DNA of 44,498 bases from NCBI GenBank assembly GCA_949502235.1, contig CATBDC010000032.1, forward strand, positions 1 through 44,498, read 5' to 3'. The translations under genes were made by a program, and so were the position numbers. The stretch comes from an uncultured Lachnospiraceae bacterium. Lineage in GTDB: Bacteria > Bacillota > Clostridia > Lachnospirales > Lachnospiraceae. Positions within the stretch are counted from its first letter, which is position 1; each line of letters begins with the position of its first letter. Positions 35,433-44,310 of this stretch are shown piece by piece. Below the pieces are notes generated by a model. The model had not been told where the DNA came from, ran no database searches, and saw nothing but the letters and a program-made list of their open reading frames with translations.

Positions 35433-36701
35433 CTATTTTTCTGCTGCCTTTACCTTATCAACTGCTGCCTGCGTATCCTCTGCCGCCTTCTCAGGAGTCT
35501 TTGCGGAAGTCATTACCTCCTGGAAGCCGGTCTGAATCGCATCTGAGTATGCCGGCCAGGAAGCGCTCGGTCCTCTCGGAATGGATGTGTCAAGCTGCTG
35601 GATAAAAGCTTTCTGAATCGGGTCATCTGTCCAGTATGAGTCCTGCGCCGCCTCTGTCTTTGGAGGGAAAGAACCGTACTGTTTCATGCACTCTACCATT
35701 ACGTCTGTCTGGTCATAATATTCCATAAAGGCAATTGCTCCGTCCATGTTATCCTGCTTTACCGCACCCATGTTCTCGCCGCCGAGAATGGATGTTGCCT
35801 GACCGGAGTCTGCGTCCTTTTTTGGAAGAACAGTTACGCCATAATTCAGATCTGGCGCGTCCTTTTCAATCCCGGGAATCTGCCATGGGCCATTCTACTA
35901 CATAGCCAGATTACCTGCGACAAAGTTGTTGTTTACATCCGACTGCGTCCAGTTTACACACTCCTTAGACCATGACCCCTCTGCCACCATTTCCTGCATC
36001 AGCTTGTAAGCGTCTGTTCCGTCTCCGATGTTCTGATAATCCCCGCCTGCCGTATACAGCCACTGCAGGCACTGGAATGTACCCTCATCTGTTCCTGTAG
36101 CCGCATTTCCAAAGCCTGTAACACCATCCTTGGTCAATGCCTTTGCCATTTCGCGGAAATCCTCCCACGTTGTATTTTCATCTGGGTATTCTATCTTTGC
36201 CGCGTCAAGCAAATCCTTATTATAAAACAGTGCCGTACAGTTTGTTGCAAATGGAATTCCATAATGCTTCCCGTCTGCCATAGTAGAGGACATTGGTCCT
36301 TCCATATACTCATCCCAGTTAATATTTGCATCAGACACATCTCCGAACAAATCCATCTCTATAAAGGATGCCATACCACATCCATCCAGGATTACCAGAT
36401 CCGGAAGCTCGCCGGATGCCATACCAAGGGTCAGCTGTTTCTCATAATCAGCGAACGGCACATACACATGAGATGCCTCATACTTATCCTGAGATTCATT
36501 AAATCCGTCAATCATTTCCTGCATCATATTCTTCTGTGCATCTGTCTCAAAATAGTCCCAGATTACAACGGATTCCTTCCCGCCATCGGCTGATTCCTGT
36601 TTGTCTGATGAACCTTTTGAATCATTTCCGCCGCTGCACCCTGTGAGCAGACCAGCCGCCATTGTCATGCATAAAAGCATACCTACAATTTTTCTTTTCA
36701 T
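35433..36701 (-). pseudogene. sugar-binding lipoprotein gene interrupted by two tandem in-frame TAG codons
   Basis: The frame encodes a family-1 solute-binding lipoprotein: signal peptide with lipobox LLTGC, then VIWDYFETDAQKNMM ... LPDLVILDG ... YGIPFATNCTALFYNKDLLD. After NFVAGNLAM come two consecutive TAG codons (35895-35900). The same frame then continues NGPWQIPGIEKDAPDLNYGV ... ILGGENMGAVKQDNMDGAIA to a normal end. The intact paralogue at 36808-38049 reads AIMENGPW at the same place. Without read-through only a 267-residue fragment is made. Explanations are a real inactivating mutation, a sequencing error, or stop read-through; the first two are more likely. Confidence 0.8.
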
Positions 36702-36790
36702 GATTTTCCTACCTTTCTTAAATCGCTTTTGTTTTATTTGTTAAATAAAGTATAGGAAAATACAATTCTGCTTTGTACTCTAAAAATTTA

Positions 36791-36829
36791 AACAGGGTGG
36801 AAATTCTTTAACTGAATTTCCACCCTGTT
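36791..36829 (-). terminator. terminator hairpin overlapping the end of the second binding-protein gene
   Basis: A perfect 16-base inverted repeat (36791-36806 and 36814-36829) has the TAA stop codon of the 36808-38049 gene in its 7-base loop. The right arm encodes the last residues. On the minus strand it is followed by TTTAAATTTTT. It separates the kinase/regulator operon from the transporter/GH127 operon. Confidence 0.8.
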
Positions 36830-38049
36830 TTTTTCATTTCCTGAATTTCTTCACATACCTCCTCCGGGGTGCTCTCCCCGGTAATAATGCGATATACTCC
36901 GTCAGACAGGTTCCTTGATAATTCTGACCAGTTATCACAGCTTGTTCTGGATATACATTCCTCCATCTGTGACAGGATTACACGATACTGGGGATTTACA
37001 CGCAGAGAAAGCTCTGCCACATCCTGTCTCGGCGGAAGGGAATTTGCCATCAGGTTTGCATTCAGCATATTCGCCGTCTGGCTGTAGTATTTCAGGAAAG
37101 CAATGCTCCCCTCCACATTTTTTCCCTTAATCACAGCAAGATCCTCTCCTCCAAGCAGCCCCATATTCTGCTCCCCTGCCGGAAAGGCCGCCACGCCATA
37201 ATTAACGCCAGATTCATCCAAAGCCGGGAAAACCCACGGCCCATTTTCCATGATGGCACACTTTCCCTCTATAAATATCCTTGCCACATCATTCTGTGAC
37301 CAGTTCACACAATCCCTGGACATCCAACCGTTTTCCGTCATATTACGTATAAACCGGAGAGCCTTTAATGTTCCCTCCCCTCCGGCCTGCTCCAGGCTGT
37401 CTCCTGCTGACAGCATGAACGCTCCGAACTGGAACACTCCCTGCTCCCCGTCAATTGCTGACATGGCAAAACCATACCTTTCTGGAGCCGAAAGCTGCTC
37501 TGCTGCTTTTTGAAGCTCTTCCCAGGTTTGGGGTACCGCAATTCCTTTCTCTTCTAATATGTCTTTATTGTAAATAAGTGCCACATTGTTACAGCAAAAT
37601 GGCAGGCCGTAATACCGGTCTTTATAGGCCACGGACTCTTTCGCCGCCAAAAAATACTCCTCCCACCCTTCCAGTTCTGACACCGCTTCTGTCAGATCCT
37701 CCAGCTTATCCATCTCTATATAAGACGGCATATCCGGGTTATCCAGAATTATCATATCTGGAAGCTGATTTTGTGTAATGGCGATTGCCAGTCTTTTATT
37801 AAACTCTGTAACCGGGCCATGGTATTCCCATGTTAAATGATATTTCTCCTGTGATTCATTGAGACCGCTGACAAGTTCATCCATGGAGGCCTTCTGCATT
37901 TTAGTTTCATAATATGTCCAAAGAATGATCTCCTCTTTTCCTTCCGTTTCCTTAGCGCTGTCTTCATTGTTTACAGACGCGCATCCCTGCTGGCAGAGGA
38001 AAGCAGTAAAAAGAACACAGATTATTATTTTTCTGACATGCCTTTTCAT
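36808..38049 (-). CDS. extracellular solute-binding lipoprotein (family 1), co-operonic with two-component system
   Basis: The 413-residue lipoprotein has a lipobox CQQGC (C23). The CUT1-type sugar-binding fold shows IILWTYYETKMQKASM, LPDMIILDNPDMPSY, YYGLPFCCNNVALIYNKDIL and AIMENGPWVFPAL. It is clearly a paralogue of the interrupted protein encoded next to it. It follows the YesN-like regulator by nine bases with its own AGGAGGA site and is cut off from the permeases by a terminator. It may therefore be a sensing partner of the kinase, or a substitute binding protein for the permeases. Confidence 0.9.
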   Translation of the reverse strand: MKRHVRKIIICVLFTAFLCQQGCASVNNEDSAKETEGKEEIILWTYYETKMQKASMDELVSGLNESQEKYHLTWEYHGPVTEFNKRLAIAITQNQLPDMIILDNPDMPSYIEMDKLEDLTEAVSELEGWEEYFLAAKESVAYKDRYYGLPFCCNNVALIYNKDILEEKGIAVPQTWEELQKAAEQLSAPERYGFAMSAIDGEQGVFQFGAFMLSAGDSLEQAGGEGTLKALRFIRNMTENGWMSRDCVNWSQNDVARIFIEGKCAIMENGPWVFPALDESGVNYGVAAFPAGEQNMGLLGGEDLAVIKGKNVEGSIAFLKYYSQTANMLNANLMANSLPPRQDVAELSLRVNPQYRVILSQMEECISRTSCDNWSELSRNLSDGVYRIITGESTPEEVCEEIQEMKKTGWKFS

Positions 38050-38058
38050 AATCTCCTC

Positions 38059-39582
38059 CTATTTCATCTGCCTGTATTCCCCGGGGGAGACCCCGATCTC
38101 TTCTTTAAATACCCTTTGGAAATACTTCGGGTCGCTGTATCCCACCGCACCTGCAATTTCATACACCTTCATATCCGTACCCTTAAGAAGCCTTTTTGCA
38201 TGGCTGATACGGAATTGTTTTAAAAAGACAGAGAAATTAATTCCCATTTCCCTGTTAAAAAGAGTGCTTAAGTATTCTGGCGTAATATCCAGAACAGACG
38301 CCACCTCTTCCTGGGTAAGCCCTTCCTGATAATGCTCCCTGATATAATTAATTGCGCGCTTTATTACATAGTTACTGATGTCTTCACGCTTTGTATGAAC
38401 GCCCGCAGCTGCCTGTATTACATCCTGGTAGGCGCATGCAAGCTCATGCCATGTAACGGCATTTTCAATATTACGGAGAAGATTTTTGCTTCTTAAGTGC
38501 TGATAACGGGAACTGTCGATCTCCTGGAGAGTATCTCCAATCAAATAGTAATTCTTAATGAAAGCCTTCCGAATCTCGCCGCTCTCAAAATGCCCCTTTT
38601 TCATATATGTAAGAAAGTCCTCTCCTCCCCGTTTAAGCTTCTCACTATCATCCTGACAGACGGCGCCGCGTATCTGATTATAAATGTGAGAAGGAGCCGT
38701 ATAAGGCTGCGGGCAGTATGTCCCGGCCTGTCCTGCGTCTAACCAGCCTTCCGGCTCCAGAACCAGGGCATATGCAAGCAGACTATTAAGCTCTCTATAG
38801 ACATTCCGGATCTGCTCTGGATTTTTGAACTGCTTTTTCATCCAGATAGCTTTTTCCTTCCGATTACGGTACTGCAGGATAAATCGGTTATAAACAGACT
38901 TTTCCAAATCCGCTATCCGTTTTGTATCCTTTTCCCCATATCCCAGCAGGTATCCCTTCTGCTGATTTTCTATATAGAAATAATAAATTTTCAATTCATA
39001 AAATTTCTTTCGAAGCTCTTCAATACAATGCTCCATCTCATCCCTGTAGGATGGTTCCGCAGAACCGATATAGCCTACAAAAAGCTCATACTCTCCCTCA
39101 TCAGGAAATCCGCAGATATCTTTCAGTATTCTGAGATTCTTATCCGTTTCCTTTTCCTCTCCTGTGAGCAGATTCTTAAGATGGAGCCCCGGCGTTCCAT
39201 TTGTCATCTGCTCCGTCTGAATCTTCTTCTCCACCTTATCCAGCATATTCTTTATATCGTCTATATCCAAAGGTTTCAAAAGGTACTCATCTACGCCATA
39301 CCGGATTGCTTTCTGGGCATATTCAAATTCCGAATACCCGCTTAAGATCACAACATGCAGAGGGAGCTTCTGTTCATAAAGGCGTTTCGCCATCTCCAGA
39401 CCATCCATATTCGGCATCCGTATATCTGTAATAACCAAATCCGGCTTAAATCTTAAAATCATTTCCAGGCCTTCCCTGCCATCTACTGCTTCTCCCAGAA
39501 CAACATGGCCTGTCTGGGATTCGATCAGCCTTGCAATTCCTTCTCTGATTTTCACCTCGTCTTCAACAACTACAATTCTCAT
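38059..39582 (-). CDS. YesN-like response regulator with AraC-type DNA-binding domain
   Basis: The 507-residue regulator has a receiver domain (MRIVVVEDEVKIREGI; phospho-Asp D53 in VITDIRMPNMDG; LSGYSEFEYAQKAI; LLKPLD), a long middle region, and a C-terminal AraC pair of helix-turn-helices (YIREHYQEGLTQEEVASVL ... VGYSDPKYFQRVFKEEIG). The ATG at 39582 follows GAGGAG. The upstream kinase gene overlaps it by 20 bases. It probably activates the binding protein, permease and GH127 genes. Confidence 0.92.
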   Translation of the reverse strand: MRIVVVEDEVKIREGIARLIESQTGHVVLGEAVDGREGLEMILRFKPDLVITDIRMPNMDGLEMAKRLYEQKLPLHVVILSGYSEFEYAQKAIRYGVDEYLLKPLDIDDIKNMLDKVEKKIQTEQMTNGTPGLHLKNLLTGEEKETDKNLRILKDICGFPDEGEYELFVGYIGSAEPSYRDEMEHCIEELRKKFYELKIYYFYIENQQKGYLLGYGEKDTKRIADLEKSVYNRFILQYRNRKEKAIWMKKQFKNPEQIRNVYRELNSLLAYALVLEPEGWLDAGQAGTYCPQPYTAPSHIYNQIRGAVCQDDSEKLKRGGEDFLTYMKKGHFESGEIRKAFIKNYYLIGDTLQEIDSSRYQHLRSKNLLRNIENAVTWHELACAYQDVIQAAAGVHTKREDISNYVIKRAINYIREHYQEGLTQEEVASVLDITPEYLSTLFNREMGINFSVFLKQFRISHAKRLLKGTDMKVYEIAGAVGYSDPKYFQRVFKEEIGVSPGEYRQMK

Positions 39583-41395
39583 CTGACTGTCTCTCCTCAA
39601 CTGGAATTTTAAGTGTGATTACAGTTCCGACTTCCGGGATGCTGCTTACATTCCAGGATGCACTGCTCCCATAGTACATACGCATTCTGGAAAAAGCATT
39701 TTGAAGCCCGATATGAGTTTCCTTGTCCTGTAATACAGTTTCCGTATTATTAAACCTTTCGGCAATCTCCCTGGGGATCCCTTTCCCATTATCTTCAATA
39801 ATGATATCCAGCCACTTTCCCTGCTCTGAAAGCATCACATCCACACGCAGAATTCCCCCATGCTCTATTCCTTTAAATCCATGTACAATCGCATTTTCCA
39901 CAAAGGGCTGAAGCAGAAGCTTATAAATCCGTATTCTTTTGGTCTCAGGCTGTACATGTATCTCGCACATAAACGCATCGTTAAACCTCATACGCTGAAG
40001 GCTCACATATTTTTCCAGCCAGTCCGCCATCTCCGCTACCGTTGCCATTTTATTGCTTTTATCAACACTATAACGCAGAATAACTCCCAGATTTCTCACC
40101 ATACGGCTTATCTCATACTCTTCCTTTTCAATCGCCATCCAATTGATGGAATCCAGTGTATTATACAGAAAATGAGGATTAATCTGAGCTTCCAGCGCGC
40201 GTATCTCTGCATCCTTCTGCTTGACTGTTACAGTCTTTACCTCTTCTATAAGCCCCTGTACCTTTCCCGTCATAGCATTAAAATTATCTGCGATCTGCCC
40301 CATCTCATCTCTGTTCTCTACATTTACCTGGACATTCAGATTCCCACGCTGAACTTCAGTAATTCCTGTCATAATACTCCGTGTAGACTTTCCTATCATT
40401 GTCACAGTATAGCGTATCAAAAAGAGTGACAGCATAAGCAGCAATATGCCTATAACAATTGTCAGGTACTGTATATGCCTGACATCACGCAAAATATAAT
40501 CCTCATCATAAGCATTATAAAAATACCACCCCAGATTTTCATTCTTATACTGGTTAACAGCAATTTTCTTTCCTTCTAATACACCTGTTTTCTCCACAAA
40601 TTCCTTTACAGTGCGGCCTTCTGCAAGAGCAATTCCTGCATAGAAGGGCTCCGGGTAAGTCAGAATCCGGCCTTCCTCATCCGCAATAAAATTAAACGTA
40701 TATGCATCTGTTTCCTCCTGCCCCGCAGAACACACCGAGTTTAATACCGTTTCATTGACACTCATAATAACTGTACCGATTGTACCCTTACGGATATCCT
40801 TAAAATCATACATCTGCTTGGAAATGTGAAAAATCCTCTCTTCCTCCTCTTCCCGGACAATACGCTCTGTAGGTGATATGACCATGTTAGAAGCCCCCTC
40901 CTGAGCCAGCTCATAGGGTTTCATCTTCTTTTTATCCTCATACATTTCCCATAGATTATCCACCGCAGACGCCATCCCAAAATCGTATGTAATGTCTTCT
41001 CCGTTCTCTAATACAATACTAATACATTCAACCCCGCCAGCTGACATGCCATACTGCTGTATTTTCCCGCAAATTTTTCTGTATGCACGTGCCCGTGCTT
41101 CGGGGGAGGCATTTTGACAGCTGTTAATCTCTTTAATAATTTCATTGTCGGAATAAATCTGATAAACGAGATTCGTATAAATCTCTATCGTTAAATCCGT
41201 TCTTTCTGAAATCTGCACAAGCTGGCTGACCATAAGCTCATCCACCTTTTCTCTCATGTTGTTAGAGATTACATAAAGCATCAATATCTGCACTACAAGC
41301 AGCGGGATAACAGACGTGACAATAAATGTATACATGATTTTTCTGCCTAAGCTCTGGTTGCCAAACCAATGCAAAAATCCTTTTCCTGCTTTCAT
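39563..41395 (-). CDS. YesM-like sensor histidine kinase
   Basis: The 610-residue membrane kinase has an N-terminal membrane segment, an extracytoplasmic sensor region (about 45-300), a second membrane segment, a HAMP linker, a His_kinase domain (ALEAQINPHFLYNTLDSINW, phospho-His near residue 400), and an ATPase domain (IIEDNGKGIP). The start is uncertain. ATG 41395 has GAGGTGGAAG upstream. ATG 41443 would add 16 residues that repeat MKAGKG, from a 48-base duplication at the 5' end. Confidence 0.9.
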   Translation of the reverse strand: MKAGKGFLHWFGNQSLGRKIMYTFIVTSVIPLLVVQILMLYVISNNMREKVDELMVSQLVQISERTDLTIEIYTNLVYQIYSDNEIIKEINSCQNASPEARARAYRKICGKIQQYGMSAGGVECISIVLENGEDITYDFGMASAVDNLWEMYEDKKKMKPYELAQEGASNMVISPTERIVREEEEERIFHISKQMYDFKDIRKGTIGTVIMSVNETVLNSVCSAGQEETDAYTFNFIADEEGRILTYPEPFYAGIALAEGRTVKEFVEKTGVLEGKKIAVNQYKNENLGWYFYNAYDEDYILRDVRHIQYLTIVIGILLLMLSLFLIRYTVTMIGKSTRSIMTGITEVQRGNLNVQVNVENRDEMGQIADNFNAMTGKVQGLIEEVKTVTVKQKDAEIRALEAQINPHFLYNTLDSINWMAIEKEEYEISRMVRNLGVILRYSVDKSNKMATVAEMADWLEKYVSLQRMRFNDAFMCEIHVQPETKRIRIYKLLLQPFVENAIVHGFKGIEHGGILRVDVMLSEQGKWLDIIIEDNGKGIPREIAERFNNTETVLQDKETHIGLQNAFSRMRMYYGSSASWNVSSIPEVGTVITLKIPVEERQSDENCSC

Positions 41396-41645
41396 GCGTT
41401 CATCTTCCACCTCGCTTTTAACCTTTCCTTTTCCCGCTTTCATGCGCTTAGGAATCCCTTTTCCTGTATATGGTCTTCTCTCGCAAACACGGAAGCATAT
41501 CTTTCAAGCCCGAATCTTCTTACAAATAAATCACATTTACACAAAAACAGGAAGTATGGATTCACCCTTTCTCCGTGTAAGAATAGTCTTTATAAAACAG
41601 TAACCTATAATGCTCTATTTCATGTTTAATAAAATATCCTCCTCC

Positions 41646-42887
41646 CTACATCATAACCGCTTCTATATCCTCCACCGTCCTCGGAATATCCTTTGACAGA
41701 TTTCTGCATCCGTCCTCTGTAATCAGGCAGTTATCCTCAAGTCTGAAGCCGATCCCCCACTCTTCATGGTAAATTCCCACATCCACACAGAAAACCATCC
41801 CCGGCTGAAGGACTGCTCCTTTTGCCGCTACTACGTCATGCACGTCAAATCCCACATGGTGGGCTCCGCCATGCCACATATAGGTGCCAATATCCTCAAA
41901 GGAGCTTAAGACTCCCGCTTCCTTAAGCTGTTCAAAGTTATATCTCCGGATTTGTGCATCCACCTCACCCATGGGAATACCTGGGCGAAGCGTGTGAAAC
42001 ATATGCTCCGAGGTGCGGTATGCACATTCAAACAGAAGCTTCTGCTTGGCAGAATATTTCCCATTACATGGCCAGCCTCTTGAAACATCTGTAAGCTCAT
42101 GATCCCAGCGGACGCCTACATCATTAAGAACCATATCGCCGTCCCGGGCCTGTCCTGTGTAGCTGTCATAGTGGATGCAGAAATTGTTTTTTCCCGCACT
42201 GATAATTGACGGAAATCCTGCCTCCAGTACTCCGTTTTGTGCCAGGGCATAATCATATTCTGCTTTATACTGGTACTCATACATGCCCGGTTTCGAGCGG
42301 CGCATCATGGCAAGAATCCCTTCTCTTGTGATTCTCTGCGCCTGCTCCATTGCCTCTATCTCGCAGGGCTTCTTAATAAGACGCAGCTTTTTCATAATAG
42401 GAAGAGAGCTTTCTATCTGAATGTCAGGATAGTCTGCTTTCAGCATCTGACACATATCCTGTACGGCAGAACTGACAACATAGACTCCCTCTGTATCCAT
42501 GTCCAAATATATCCTTTTTACCCTTCCTGATGATAAAATCTTCTTTAATTCCTTTTCAAAAATCTCTGTACTGGAAAAATCCACAGCCCCTGAAACTGCG
42601 GCCGCTTCCTCTTCTTTTATCCTTCTTCCTGACCATCTTTCCTCATGGGCATCCGGCGGGAGCAGAAAAATGGTCTCCCCGGCCTCCCCGTCTCTTTTTT
42701 CCATCATAAGTATGGTTTCTTTCTGCTCTATTCCAGTAAGATAGACAAAATTCCGGTCGGCAAAAAAGCTGTAATTTTCATCACTTGTTCTTCTTACCGG
42801 GCTCCCACTGAAAAAGAGGGCGAGGCTTTCATTCCCCAGAGTGTTCATAAAGGCTTTTCTGTTTTCTTTGTAAAACTGTGAATCCAT
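41646..42887 (-). CDS. M24B Xaa-Pro aminopeptidase (PepP-like)
   Basis: The 413-residue enzyme removes N-terminal residues before proline. The N-terminal domain (FYKENRKAFMNTLG ... FFADRNFVYLTGIEQKETIL) is followed by the pita-bread fold with metal ligands in LNDVGVRWDHELTDVSRGWP, HGGAHHVGFDVHD, and YHEEWGIGFRLEDNCLIT. ATG 42887 is 9 bases after AAGGAG. The longer frame to 43100 would run into the divergent pdaA gene and is rejected. Confidence 0.92.
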   Translation of the reverse strand: MDSQFYKENRKAFMNTLGNESLALFFSGSPVRRTSDENYSFFADRNFVYLTGIEQKETILMMEKRDGEAGETIFLLPPDAHEERWSGRRIKEEEAAAVSGAVDFSSTEIFEKELKKILSSGRVKRIYLDMDTEGVYVVSSAVQDMCQMLKADYPDIQIESSLPIMKKLRLIKKPCEIEAMEQAQRITREGILAMMRRSKPGMYEYQYKAEYDYALAQNGVLEAGFPSIISAGKNNFCIHYDSYTGQARDGDMVLNDVGVRWDHELTDVSRGWPCNGKYSAKQKLLFECAYRTSEHMFHTLRPGIPMGEVDAQIRRYNFEQLKEAGVLSSFEDIGTYMWHGGAHHVGFDVHDVVAAKGAVLQPGMVFCVDVGIYHEEWGIGFRLEDNCLITEDGCRNLSKDIPRTVEDIEAVMM

Positions 42888-42940
42888 TTTTAGTATCTCC
42901 TTGTCTCTATATTGCATTATTATACACATTAACTCCACAG

Positions 42941-42948
42941 CATACAAT
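42941..42948 (+). promoter_or_regulatory. possible sporulation sigma-E/G type -10 for pdaA
   Basis: CATACAAT matches the sigma-E -10 form. An ATA-containing TTATACA lies about 14 bases upstream. It is 100 bases before the pdaA start, in the divergent gap. Short motif, so weak support. Confidence 0.25.
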
Positions 42949-43047
42949 ACATACCTCATTTCCTTAAAAGAAAATGTCAACTGCATCTCTTTTTCCATAT
43001 TCCCCCACATATATTTAATTAACACCTTTATTATCGGAGCCATTCTT

Positions 43048-43851
43048 ATGCTTAATACAAAACGCAGAGAAATCTTATCCACTGCTCTTATCCTTATCAT
43101 GGCCTTCCTTCTGGGGCAGGGCGCAGCCCGCGTAGAAGAACACTTTTCCCAGGAGGCTTTACCTGCCGCTGCAGAAGGAAACTGGGGCTTAAGCTTTCAG
43201 GAGGACGGAGAGCCTCCTGTAGCCAACGCCACCTACGAGGAGCTGGGACAGTATAACGCTTATTATGCAGAAAATACGGATAAAAAAGTTTTATATCTCA
43301 CCTTTGATGCCGGCTACGAAAACGGAAACACGCCCGCAATCCTTAAAGCATTAAAAAAACATAACGTATCCGCCACATTCTTTGTCGTGGGAACCTATCT
43401 GGACGAAAACGGAGATTTAATCAGACAGATGGTTTCCGAAGGCCATACGGTGGGCAACCATACATGGCATCATAAAGACATGTCCCAGATTTCTACTGTC
43501 GAAACCTTTTCAGAAGAAATGGAGTATGTAGAGCAGAAATATGAAGAGATCACCGGAAAGCCCATGATGAAATACTACCGCCCTCCCCAGGGAAAATATA
43601 ACGAAGCCAATCTCAAAATGGCGCAGGACATGGGATATAAGACCTTCTTCTGGAGCCTTGCCTACGTAGACTGGTATCAGGACGACCAGCCGTCCCATGA
43701 AGAAGCATTTGAAAAGCTGCTTGGAAGAGTCCATCCGGGAGCAATCGTCCTGCTGCACAGCACCTCCTCTACAAATGCGGAGATTCTTGACGAACTGCTC
43801 ACGAAATGGGAGGAGATGGGGTATACTTTTAAAACGCTTGATAAATTATAG
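43048..43851 (+). CDS. pdaA: polysaccharide deacetylase, PdaA-like (muramic-delta-lactam de-N-acetylase)
   Basis: The 267-residue protein has an N-terminal membrane anchor (about 9-25). Its NodB domain closely follows Bacillus PdaA: YLTFDAGYENGNTPAILKAL, SATFFVVGTYL, VGNHTWHHKDM (zinc histidines), YYRPPQGKYNEANL, FWSLAYVDWYQDDQ, HPGAIVLLHSTSSTNAEIL. PdaA makes spore-cortex muramic-delta-lactam, so the organism probably sporulates. The ATG at 43048 is 8 bases after GGAG; upstream in-frame starts lie in the promoter region. Confidence 0.9.
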   Translation: MLNTKRREILSTALILIMAFLLGQGAARVEEHFSQEALPAAAEGNWGLSFQEDGEPPVANATYEELGQYNAYYAENTDKKVLYLTFDAGYENGNTPAILKALKKHNVSATFFVVGTYLDENGDLIRQMVSEGHTVGNHTWHHKDMSQISTVETFSEEMEYVEQKYEEITGKPMMKYYRPPQGKYNEANLKMAQDMGYKTFFWSLAYVDWYQDDQPSHEEAFEKLLGRVHPGAIVLLHSTSSTNAEILDELLTKWEEMGYTFKTLDKL

Positions 43852-43901
43852 ACACGCTGCTCTCTGGAAGTCCTGTGTTTTCAGAGAAGTTTGAGAATGA
43901 A

Positions 43902-43952
43902 AAACACCTCTGGCACAAGTCTGCTGACTTATGATAGAGGTGTTTCTCTTTT
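43902..43952 (+). terminator. rho-independent terminator of pdaA
   Basis: Arms AAACACCTCT (43902-43911) and AGAGGTGTTT (43936-43945) pair perfectly, with an inner AAGTC/GACTT stem. CTCTTTTC follows. It lies 50 bases past the pdaA stop. Confidence 0.85.
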
Positions 43953-44107
43953 CACCATGTAATATGATTTGTAAAACTTACTTTTTTACTCCCTGTTTCA
44001 ATTTTACCAATTTCGTAGCAATCATGATATTTTTTGATAAGCTCTTCTACACGTTTTGCGTGCTGCCCTTCTACAACAACAACCATGCCGACACCACAGT
44101 TAGATGT
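43952..44107 (-). pseudogene. C-terminal remnant resembling PurM (AIR synthetase)
   Basis: A 51-codon open stretch ending in TGA reads TSNCGVGMVVVVEGQHAKRV, then EELIKKYHDCYEIGKIETGS and KKVSFTNHITW. This resembles the last ~50 residues of PurM-type proteins, which read T-F-N-x-G-x-G-M-V-x-V-V followed by YVIGEI. No upstream part is present: the stretch joins directly, in another frame, to the SAP-domain gene at about 44107. Probably the relic of a deletion or recombination. Confidence 0.5.
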
Positions 44108-44271
44108 CCCGTTTCAAGAAAGTATGCAATTCTGTCTGTTATTTCTATTTTTCCGCCTGAAACAGGAATACCGTTTTCTCTGCAAAAATTTACTAATTCC
44201 TCTTTCAAATAATAAAAATCACGAAATGTTTTGCTGTCTAAATTCCTATCTAAAACAGGTCTGTCATTCAT
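44071..44271 (-). pseudogene. truncated SAP-domain (DUF6434-like) protein
   Basis: AAAGGAG precedes ATG 44271. The first ~57 residues (MNDRPVLDRNLDSKTFRDFY, YLKEELVNFCRENGIPVSGG, KIEITDRIAYFLETG) look like the N-terminal SAP domain of a protein usually two to three times longer. The frame then runs into sequence that makes sense only in the PurM-like frame and stops after HLTVVSAWLLL. The gene is therefore 3'-truncated. Confidence 0.6.
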
Positions 44272-44310
44272 ATATGCTCCTTTTTTGCTACATATCAAGT
44301 GAAAATCAAA

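Noticed and set aside
35895-35900. Pyrrolysine insertion at the tandem TAG
   Set aside because: Two adjacent UAG in a sugar-binding protein is not a known Pyl context, and no pyl gene is in the window; mutation or sequence error is simpler.
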